This document shows positions 8,533-16,500 of a DNA stretch of 64,000 nt, piece by piece; position 1 is the stretch's first letter, and every line of letters starts with the position of its first letter. Both the position numbers and the translations under genes were made by a program. This DNA comes from Paenibacillus assamensis DSM 18201 (GTDB taxonomy: Bacteria > Bacillota > Bacilli > Paenibacillales > Paenibacillaceae). The stretch covers positions 348,056-412,055 of the forward strand of contig NZ_KE383838.1 in the NCBI RefSeq assembly GCF_000422445.1, read 5' to 3'. The notes under the pieces were generated by a model, which saw nothing but the letters and a program-made list of their open reading frames with translations, searched no databases and was not told the origin of the DNA.

Positions 8533-9216
8533 TTATTCAAACTTCTCTTCCTCCTCAATCCTCTTTCTATCCTCCAAATACAGCTTACGACTCTCTTCCT
8601 CTGCTAACTTCCGTTCTTCCTCACTTAATTGCGGCTTATTCCACATTGGCTCTCTGGCGTTTTTCACCGCCTCTTGTATCCTTAAGTCGAAGGCTTCTAT
8701 ACTAAGTCCCTCTAACTCTCCTTGAAAATACTTTACACCACCGTATTTATCAGCATCATAGACGACCTTATTATCGTCATTAATTTTAAACCTTCCCTGA
8801 TAGTATCCGACGAGAGCATACGCTTCTCCATCAACTGGTTCATCATATTTCACTAAGAAGAGTACATTCTTTTTGTGCGGCTCGGCACGAAATGTACCTA
8901 GATCTAAAACTTGAATGGTTTGATTGACTAATTGGGGATTTCCTTCTATTACTTTATTTATTTTCACATCTGTAAATGTAAAGCGAGTGCCTGATACGTT
9001 GGTTTGTTCCGTTTCATTTGTTAACTCTGCCTCTACGATTAATTCAGCATCATAGGCCAATTCTTCAAGCGCTTGATAATGAATAGCTAAGTCGAACATT
9101 CCGTTGTAGAATTGCTGTTCTTCATAAGGTCTAGTGCTAGGTTTATTTCCACAAGCAGATATGGTTGTTACGATTAGTACAAGAAAGAAAATTGTTGGCA
9201 AGATTCGCTGTATCAT
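8533..9216 (-). CDS. Secreted lipoprotein, unknown function
   Basis: The 227-residue protein begins with a lipoprotein signal peptide ending in the lipobox TISAC (Cys at 22), predicting lipid anchoring outside the membrane. The middle (residues 55-160) is a beta-rich domain without recognised motifs (AELIVEAELTNETEQT...). The last 40 residues are a very charged helix rich in Glu, Arg and Lys (SEEERKLAEEESRKLYLED). It has no obvious operon partner. I do not recognise the family. Confidence 0.65.
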   Translation of the reverse strand: MIQRILPTIFFLVLIVTTISACGNKPSTRPYEEQQFYNGMFDLAIHYQALEELAYDAELIVEAELTNETEQTNVSGTRFTFTDVKINKVIEGNPQLVNQTIQVLDLGTFRAEPHKKNVLFLVKYDEPVDGEAYALVGYYQGRFKINDDNKVVYDADKYGGVKYFQGELEGLSIEAFDLRIQEAVKNAREPMWNKPQLSEEERKLAEEESRKLYLEDRKRIEEEEKFE

Positions 9217-9365
9217 CTAGGATATAATCCTCCTGATTTAAGAAAAAGTACATATGAATATTAACTACTATTATATCCTCTGTTGCTTAAAATGGTCGGC
9301 TGGTCTGATCTATCGTCTAATTTATTGTGGCTCAAACCCAATGGAAACTAATCACTTTCCATTAG

Positions 9366-10330
9366 ACAGATTTGTTCAATTGCATATTCATTTCCCTCAT
9401 TGTCGACGAGCTTATCGCCTACTTTGAGGTGCCTTGCTTCTACCCAGCCTACTTCAGGTACCCAGAACGGATGCTCCTCTGTCGTTACAAACGTCGTATC
9501 TTTTACCGTGATATGATACGTCTCTTCAGCTACTCGCTGGAAGGTCTCTTCTACCTCTTTGTACGCAAGCTCTCCAGTCTCTTCACTTTTTGCTAATCTC
9601 CAACCTTGATGTCTTCAATGGCTTTGTAGCCTTCTTCCGTTTGGACTTTGGTTCCAGCAGAGAAGCAGCGCATATGACAGTTCGTAATCCCAAATTCTCC
9701 ACTTGGATCGTGGTAAACGAGCGGATTGTTCTCTACATAGGTGTACAAGTTCAAACTAAGCGGGTCGTTCAGTTCCCCTTCATACGTCCTCGCTTATAAA
9801 CCGTCCCATGCTTGGGTCATACCATCTCGATCTTAAGTACTGAAGACCAGTCGTTTTATCCCAATACTCACTGGAATATTTAAAGTTATTCGGAACGGTT
9901 TCTCTTTCTTCCAGCGGCTTGCCCCAAATGTCATAGCGGTATTCGTTAAGCTTATTACCTGCCTCATCTACTAGAGCTACAACGTCAGCATGTCCGTTTA
10001 ATTGATAATATTGCGGCTTACCTGTTGACCAATCCTGACGCCCGACTAGCTTGCCGTCTACTTCATACAAATAAGTATAGGTAATCTTAGCTTTCTCGTC
10101 TGAGCAAAGGTTTTCTTCGCCAGAAGACCATTTGCCAAGCGTTCATATGATAGCGTTTTGGTAGCATGATTACCGCTTGCAATATTCAAGTGCTTTGACT
10201 AATTGACATTGTCAAAGGAGCCACTGGCATTGACATTTACACCTAGAGCCTCTACTTCATAGCCTATCTTTTTGATTAATTCATAATTGTAGAGCAACTT
10301 GAAACTTTCTGGATACTGAATTCATCTACT
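9366..10330 (-). pseudogene. Decayed Rhs tail with partial HINT domain
   Basis: The minus strand matches the 3' part of the intact rhs gene at 13502-19012. 10070-9780 encodes the RHS core (YEVDGKLVGRQDWSTGKPQY... to DPSMGRFISED). A 2-nt loss near 9788 shifts the frame. The HINT region 9680-9366 follows with a 7-nt loss near 9596, and the reading ends abruptly at an EQI-CLMESD-stop junction. At the other end, 10090-10330 matches the rhs part around 15330-15550, so about 450 nt between these blocks were deleted. It is clearly non-functional. It is best read as the abandoned end of an older rhs gene. Confidence 0.85.
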
Positions 10331-10367
10331 TAAATCTGAAAATCTCTATATGACATTCGTCCCCCTT

Positions 10368-10405
10368 CAAAAAGAAGCCTTGAAAAGCCTGATGCATCCA
10401 GGGCT
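10368..10405 (-). terminator. Probable terminator after immunity gene 1
   Basis: AGCCCTG/CAAGGCT outer stem with an inner GATGCATC palindrome, then TCTTTTTG on the minus strand. Same position and design as the terminators after the other two immunity genes of the locus. Confidence 0.6.
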
Positions 10406-10412
10406 ACTCTCA

Positions 10413-10880
10413 TCAAATTCCCCAAACTGTTTTTAAATAATTATGTTCTTCGGCTTCAAAACAAATCCCGAAATTTCCTTCATTTTGAAAGACGACTATA
10501 TCTTGATTACCTAGAAAATCAATGATTTTCTCAAAATGAGTAGATAGCTCTGTAAACTTTATAACAATTGCCCCTGATTCAACATCTAGATAATGTAACA
10601 ATATGATTCTCTCGTCTCTCAAATGTTGATTTGCTTCAAAAATTATTTTAAAATCTTCTATTACTTCCCCTATGCTTTCAAATTGATATGAGATACTGCA
10701 ATCCTTAACTTTCATATATATCAATGATCTCACAGTGTCGGTTTCATCTGGGTTCAAAAAATGATCTTCGGTCAATACTATACCTGTCTTCTCAGAGAAA
10801 ATCCTAATTACCTCTCTTCTAGAATGTTTCATTCTATTCAAAGTCATGAGCTTGGCTAACTTTTCTCTACTACCTTCCAT
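10413..10880 (-). CDS. Putative immunity protein of orphan Rhs toxin cassette 1
   Basis: The 155-residue acidic protein has no signal peptide, ends EEHNYLKTVWGI, and is unfamiliar to me by sequence. It is assigned as an immunity protein by position: its ATG at 10880 overlaps the end of the toxin frame (stop at 10870), with GGAGGG about 10 nt upstream inside the toxin's last codons. A longer frame to 11015 exists but would overlap the toxin by 48 codons. Coupled toxin-immunity overlap is the rule in Rhs loci. It would neutralise the nuclease-like toxin in the producer's cytoplasm. Confidence 0.6.
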   Translation of the reverse strand: MEGSREKLAKLMTLNRMKHSRREVIRIFSEKTGIVLTEDHFLNPDETDTVRSLIYMKVKDCSISYQFESIGEVIEDFKIIFEANQHLRDERIILLHYLDVESGAIVIKFTELSTHFEKIIDFLGNQDIVVFQNEGNFGICFEAEEHNYLKTVWGI

Positions 10881-11523
10881 TTTTTCTAAACCCTCCAAAG
10901 TATTCTGGATAATGACCTTGTGTTCCTTGAATCCCCCTATATCTTTCATCTGCTTTGAATAAATCCTGTCCAGGATATTTCTGCTCAGCACCATGAAAAT
11001 GTGGGCCTCTACCAAATGGGTCGTTTCTATGCTCGATTATATATCTATTCTGACGGTAAACGTCATAGGCATATACCCTTCTATCATTCGCTGGGTTTTT
11101 ATAGTCTTTTACTTGTCCCTGCTTCTTAGGGGTTGCTGATGTAGGTATACCAGAGTCACGTTTAGCTTGATTAAAAGCTTGTTTTCTAGTGACCTCACTC
11201 GCTACCTTTGAGTTTTGGTTACCTTTCCCCTTAGAATTTATACTATCAGGCTTATAAGGCTTCGCTGCAGTGTTTGGCCTAGTGACAGAAGCATTCGTTC
11301 TAGCCCCTCCGTCACCACCTGCAACTCTAGCTGCACTAGTTACATTACCTCCGCTTGGTATAAACCCAGCGCGGCCTCCGCCACAGTTATGCGTCCATTT
11401 CTTCAGGTCCGTGACAAAGTAGTTGTGATACCCATTAACTCTAAAATTATAAACCTTCGTTTGCTCTTTTTTAACTTCAATTCGTTCAATCGCGTATTCA
11501 TTGCCTTCTTTGTTGACAAACAT
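10870..11523 (-). CDS. Orphan Rhs C-terminal toxin cassette 1 (truncated HINT plus HNH/EndoVII-like toxin)
   Basis: Residues 1-45 are only the second half of a HINT domain, ending YHNYFVTDLKKWTHNC; the catalytic N-terminal cysteine half is missing. A glycine-rich linker (SAARVAGGDGGARTN) shared with cassette 2 follows. The last 90 residues are a toxin domain beginning QAKRDSGIPTSATPKK, with IIEHRND, GPHFHG and GTQGHYPEYF, resembling HNH/endonuclease-VII-type polymorphic toxins (EHHH-like histidines). No ribosome site lies near the ATG and the frame is closed upstream, so it is probably a silent displaced tip available for recombination. Family naming is tentative. Confidence 0.6.
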   Translation of the reverse strand: MFVNKEGNEYAIERIEVKKEQTKVYNFRVNGYHNYFVTDLKKWTHNCGGGRAGFIPSGGNVTSAARVAGGDGGARTNASVTRPNTAAKPYKPDSINSKGKGNQNSKVASEVTRKQAFNQAKRDSGIPTSATPKKQGQVKDYKNPANDRRVYAYDVYRQNRYIIEHRNDPFGRGPHFHGAEQKYPGQDLFKADERYRGIQGTQGHYPEYFGGFRKNGR

Positions 11524-11667
11524 GTCACCTACTTGGTGATGTCTTGCCTCCTCTACTTATTGTAGGCAATCTTAAGTTTTGTCATTAGTTCTAGCAATGA
11601 AGCTGTATATTGAATAGTTCAACATGCTCGCTTCTCCACTTGGCAATGCTATATGAATTATTTCTTC

Positions 11668-11706
11668 AGAAAAAGAACCTTGAAAGGCATAATGCCTATC
11701 AAGGTT
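11668..11706 (-). terminator. Terminator after immunity gene 2
   Basis: AACCTTGATAGGCAT / ATGCCTTTCAAGGTT near-perfect stem followed by CTTTTT on the minus strand. Confidence 0.85.
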
Positions 11707-11728
11707 AGAAAATCTTATTTTTCAGAAT

Positions 11729-12202
11729 TTAATTTTTCTTAATATGATTTAGTATTATTTTTTTTACTTCAATATTACTTCCGTAAATCTCAAAGAATGA
11801 ATAATCAAAAGTACGAATTTCTATTTCTGCCAGTGGATGTTGCAATCCCTCACTTTCTTCAGTTTCAGGCAACTGGTCAAAATCCCAATCGACTCCTGCC
11901 CCTTTTTGAACTGCTATAAATACACCTGACTCAAATTGTATTACTCTCTTTACACTAGCTATTAATTCGTCGGTTGATAGTACAGAAAAAAACTCCTGTG
12001 AGTGCTTAGGAAACAACTCGTAAAGAGATGACTCACTAGTAGCTGATACATCAAAGATGTACCAAATATAATCATGTGAATATTCCTTTAGAGATAATAA
12101 AATTTCAGCAAATTGCCACCCTAAACAAGAAAGCTCTTCATTAAAATATTCACTTCCACGTACTTTTAGCAAAAAAGCCGGTTCTTTTAAATCCATCCAC
12201 AT
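11729..12202 (-). CDS. Putative immunity protein of orphan Rhs toxin cassette 2
   Basis: An acidic cytosolic-type protein of about 157 residues (MWMDLKEPAFLLKVRGSEYF...), with no signal peptide and no family I can name. It starts 12 nt after the stop of the orphan toxin. GAGGAG lies 4 nt before the ATG at 12202 and 10 nt before an alternative ATG at 12196. It is followed by its own terminator. Position immediately after the toxin frame is the main evidence for an immunity role. Confidence 0.6.
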   Translation of the reverse strand: MWMDLKEPAFLLKVRGSEYFNEELSCLGWQFAEILLSLKEYSHDYIWYIFDVSATSESSLYELFPKHSQEFFSVLSTDELIASVKRVIQFESGVFIAVQKGAGVDWDFDQLPETEESEGLQHPLAEIEIRTFDYSFFEIYGSNIEVKKIILNHIKKN

Positions 12203-12214
12203 ATCACTCCTCAA

Positions 12215-13180
12215 TTATTCCTTAAAACTCCATGATCCATTTTTAAAAATAGCTGGATGTGAGTGTGGATTTATATGGTCCCCTCTCCCATGATCTGTCC
12301 AGTCTGTCCGTTGAATAGGTTTCTTATTATATCCCCACTCAAGTGTTTGAATATATTCTCCTTTTCGACCTTTTTTAATCCCTATTTGGGTATGCGGATT
12401 CATAGATTCTGGTAGATGAGAAGTACCATTCTCCATTTTTCCATCTAAATTTTTGGGAAGCTCTAATTTTTTTCCACTCTTATCTGTAGGTGCATAATTT
12501 GGTCTTGCTGTCTCTTTAATAGGTTCTTGCTTACCTTTCATCGTAGAATCCGCATTAGCATTCGAATTAGAAGGCTTTGGAGACGTTGCAGTGTTTGGCT
12601 TAGAACCAGAAGTATTCGTTCTAGCCCCTCCGTCACCACCAGTAACTCTAGCTGCACTCGAAGCACTACTTCCGCCTTGTGCTCCAAGACGACTGTTTCC
12701 ACAGTTATGCGTCCAGATCTTCAGATCTGTAACAAAGTAATTGTGATAACTATTGACTCTAAAATTATATACCTTTGTTTGCTCTTTTTTAACTTCGATT
12801 TGTTCAATTGCATGTTCATTTCCCTCATTGTCGACGAGCTTATCGCCTACTTTGAGGTGCCTTGCTTCTACCCAACCTACTCCAGGTACCCAGAACGGAT
12901 GCTCTTCTGTCGTTACAAACGTCGTATCTTTTACCGTGACATGATACGTCTCTTCCGCTATTCGCTGAAAGGTCTCTTCTACTTCTTTGTAGGCAAGCTC
13001 TCCAGTCTCTTCGCTTTTGGCTAGAACCTTGTCTCCAATCTTGATGTCTTCAATTGCTTTGTAGCCGTCTTCCGTTTGTACTTTGGTTCCAGCAGAGAAG
13101 CAGCGCATATGACAGTTCGTAGTCCCAAATTCTCCGCTTGGATAGTTTCCACAAAAAAACCTTGAATGGCACGATGCCAA
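12215..13180 (-). CDS. Orphan Rhs C-terminal toxin cassette 2 (complete HINT plus H-rich toxin)
   Basis: The frame enters at the rhs sequence encoding SGEFGTTNCHM. It contains a complete HINT domain (CFSAGT at residue 27 to WTHNC near residue 161) nearly identical to that of the full-length Rhs, then a linker sharing GGDGGARTN with cassette 1, then an unrelated toxin end carrying TDHGRGDHINPHSHP. The histidine and aspartate cluster suggests a metal-dependent or nuclease-like toxin, but the family is uncertain. The only start (TTG 13180) falls inside the terminator of the preceding immunity gene, with no ribosome site. It is probably unexpressed until recombined onto an rhs core. Confidence 0.65.
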   Translation of the reverse strand: MASCHSRFFCGNYPSGEFGTTNCHMRCFSAGTKVQTEDGYKAIEDIKIGDKVLAKSEETGELAYKEVEETFQRIAEETYHVTVKDTTFVTTEEHPFWVPGVGWVEARHLKVGDKLVDNEGNEHAIEQIEVKKEQTKVYNFRVNSYHNYFVTDLKIWTHNCGNSRLGAQGGSSASSAARVTGGDGGARTNTSGSKPNTATSPKPSNSNANADSTMKGKQEPIKETARPNYAPTDKSGKKLELPKNLDGKMENGTSHLPESMNPHTQIGIKKGRKGEYIQTLEWGYNKKPIQRTDWTDHGRGDHINPHSHPAIFKNGSWSFKE

Positions 13181-13191
13181 TCAAGGTTTTT
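13153..13191 (-). terminator. Terminator after Imm53-like gene
   Basis: AAAAACCTTGATTGGCAT and its complement form a stem of about 14 bp followed by TTTTTTT on the minus strand, directly before orphan cassette 2. Confidence 0.9.
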
Positions 13192-13198
13192 AAACTAA

Positions 13199-13489
13199 TC
13201 ATTCAAAAGTAACCCATTTATGAAACGTATTTAATATCTCTTCAAGGTTTCCTGGTCCTCCAGCCCCAGTAAAACAACCATCTTCTATTTTACAATAAAT
13301 CCAGTCCTCATCTGTTCTATCTACTTGAACTACGTCTACTCGAATCTCCTCAAAATGCGTCCCGTTCAAGCTTACTGTAACATACCAACCAGGATTATCG
13401 ATCGTCGTAATTTTAATACCATTTCCATGCTCCCAATCCCCATCACATTGTTTTGAATACCATTCTTGTAACCAACTTAAAATTTCCAT
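13199..13489 (-). CDS. Imm53-family immunity protein
   Basis: The 96-residue protein (MEILSWLQEWYSKQCDGDWE, then GIKITTIDNPGWYVTVSLNG) fits the Imm53 family of polymorphic-toxin immunity proteins, whose conserved core is W-(Y/F)-x5-CDGDWEH followed by G-I-x-I-x-T-x-DNPGW. It begins 12 nt after the rhs stop codon, so it is the cognate immunity gene of the active Rhs tip. Acting in the cytoplasm, it should protect against the toxin at the Rhs C-terminus. A strong terminator follows. Confidence 0.85.
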   Translation of the reverse strand: MEILSWLQEWYSKQCDGDWEHGNGIKITTIDNPGWYVTVSLNGTHFEEIRVDVVQVDRTDEDWIYCKIEDGCFTGAGGPGNLEEILNTFHKWVTFE

Positions 13490-13501
13490 CTATTTCACTC
13501 C

Positions 13502-16500
13502 TTATGGTCTTCCTGGAATTTCCCAAGGATATGGTTTTCTTACTCCCCCTGGTACTCTTGGATCATTAACGTGAGGTGTTTCCACAAATATACCTGTTTT
13601 TTTATTAAAATGCCCAGCCCCTTTACCATCATATCTCTCACCAGGAGTAAAGGGTTGGGGATTACGTGGATCTGATTTATACCACCTTTGCCAGTTTGTT
13701 ATCTCTCCTGTTTGAGAATCACGTTTATAAGTTGAATGCTCTCCTAGTGCACTAGGGTCATACTTCATATTGTTTTTACTTTTTCCACCATTAACTTTAG
13801 ATGAATCTGCATTTCCCGCTACCTTTGAATTAGCGCTTGAACTCGTCTTAGTAGATTTTGCAGCCGGTGCGATACTCTTCTTAGGAAGCTTCACTGCAGG
13901 CGCTTTAAACGGCCTATAAATCGTGCTTGGTCTAAATAGAGGGAAGTCCGTAAAGCTTCCGCCTCCTGCAGCTCTGTATGCACCGCCTCCACCACTAAAA
14001 CCACCGCCGCCTCCGCTTGGCGCTCCTATGCGGCTATTGCCACAGTTATGCGTCCAGATCTTCAGATCTGTAACAAAGTAATTGTGATAACTATTGACTC
14101 TAAAATTATATACCTTTGTTTGCTCTTTTTTAACTTCGATTTGTTCAATTGCATGTTCATTTCCCTCATTGTCGACGAGCTTATCGCCTACTTTGAGGTG
14201 CCTTGCTTCTACCCAACCTACTCCAGGTACCCAGAACGGATGCTCTTCTGTCGTTACAAACGTCGTATCTTTTACCGTGACATGATACGTCTCTTCCGCT
14301 ATTCGCAGGAAGGTCTCTTCTACCTCTTTGTACGCAAGCTCTCCAGTTTCTTCACTTTTTGCTAGAACCTTATCTCCAACCTTGATGTCTTCAATGGCTT
14401 TGTAGCCGTCTTCCGTTTGTACTTTGGTTCCAGCAGAGAAGCAGCGCATATGACAGTTCGTAATTCCAAATTCTCCACTTGGATCATGGTAAATGAGCGG
14501 ATTGTTCTCTACATAGGTGTACAAGTTCAAACTGAGCGGATCGTTCAGTTCGCCTTCATACGTATCCTCGCTTATAAACCGTCCCATGCTTGGGTCATAC
14601 CATCTCGATCTTAAGTACTGAAGACCAGTCGTATTATCCCAATACTCACCGGAATATTTCAAGTTATTTGGAACCGTTTCTCGTTCTTCCAAGGGCTTGC
14701 CCCAAATATCATAGCGGTATTCATTGAGCTTATTGCCCGCCTCATCTACCAGAGCTACAACGTCAGCATGTCCATTTAATTGATAATATTGCGGCTTACC
14801 TGTTGACCGATCCTGACGCCCAACTAACTTACCATCTACTTCATACAAATAAGTATAAGTAATGTTGGCTTTCCCTTCTGCGGCGACTGTACCTTCTGCA
14901 ACTAATCGTTTCTCCCCATCATAATAGTAACGGGTTCTAATGTTGTTCTCCACACGCTCGTACAGCAGTCCATCTCCTGTATACGAATATGTGACTGGAC
15001 TATGATTGCCTATTACTTTTATTAATCTATTTTTCTTATCATACTCGTACTGCGCTTCCTTAATTGACGGATCTCGATTACTGTCTAGCGTCTGTCGATT
15101 GTATCTTGCATCATACGAATAAGTCTCGTTGAATTCACTTGATGTTTGAATTTGATTCAATGGGGTATACGTAAAGTTCGTGATGTAGTTATTTTCATTG
15201 CGGTGCGTAATATTTTCATTTGAGTCATATCCGTACTGGAACGTATTTTGTGCTACTCCGTTTTTGAGATAGGTTAACTGTTTTAGCTTCGTATCTTCGT
15301 ATTGATATTGCGATACGAAGGCGTCTGCGAAGGTTTGCTTCGCCAGCAAGCCGTTTGCCAAGCGATCATATGAAATGGTATTCGAAAAATTACCTCTAAA
15401 TATGTTCAACTGTTTCAGTTGATTCACATTGTCATAAGTACCCCAAACTTTCGCATAAATTGATGTTGGCAGCGAAAATTCGTAACCTGTTTTTTTATTC
15501 AAGTCATAAAGGTTTTCCAGCTTGAAACCATCTGGATATTGGATCGTAGTCAAAAAACCAGAGCTAGGCTGATACTCATATCTCGTTGTTCCTCTATGAT
15601 CCGTCATCGTTAGCATTCTACCTTCGGTATCATAGCTGTAATGAACGTTTTCAGTGCCTACCGTATTTTGAATCAGTCTATTCATGACATCATAACGATT
15701 ACTCGTTTCCGTACCGCTGCGATCAATATATTTCTCCAGATTGCCATTTGCATCGTAATAATATCGCTGTTCCTGGCCTGTGCCATTAATTTTCTTAACG
15801 ACACGACCTAGCTGATCGTATTCTTTCTTCACTTTCTGCTGATTCGCATAGGTAGTTTCGATTAAATTACCAAGAAGATCGTAGGAGTAGCTTGTCGTCT
15901 GATTCAATGCATCCGTCACCGCAGTTAGTTTACGCGCAGCATCATACTGGAATGAGGTACGGTTACCATTCCCATCAATTGAAGCTGTGATATCACCTGC
16001 GTAATTATATTCCGTGCGTTCTATTGGTATATAAGTCTGCTTATTGTGCAGCTTTTCTACGAGTATTTCTCTTCCCAATAGATCACTTGTCGTTCTTGTA
16101 CGGTTCTGTTCTGCATCAATAGTCGTCATCATCAGCTTGGCATCATCATACTCCACACGATCCGATGTCCCATTGGCATAGGTCGTTTGAATCTGACGTC
16201 CAAAACCATCGTAGCTGTACGATGTACGATTGCCGTACGCATCGTCTGTCCATTGTAGTTGACTTGTGCGCTCATCATAGCCATATTTGACCTGACCTAG
16301 TCCTTGTGTCTCTCTAATTTTACGACCAAGCGGATCAAACCAAGCTTCCGTCACTTCGCCAAGGGTGTTCTTCATTTGAACATGGTTGTTGGCATCGTTG
16401 TATACGTAGCTAATCTGACTTTGGTTTGGCATCGTAACTAATGTCGTTCGGCCTAATGCATCGTAGGTATAGGATGTCGTTTGCTGCTTACCATCAGTGT

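Noticed and set aside
14048..14365. Repeated plus-strand ORFs opposite the HINT segments (also at 12527-13024, 9372-9596, 11215-11565)
   Set aside because: They are antisense shadows that recur only because the HINT coding sequence is repeated; no ribosome sites.
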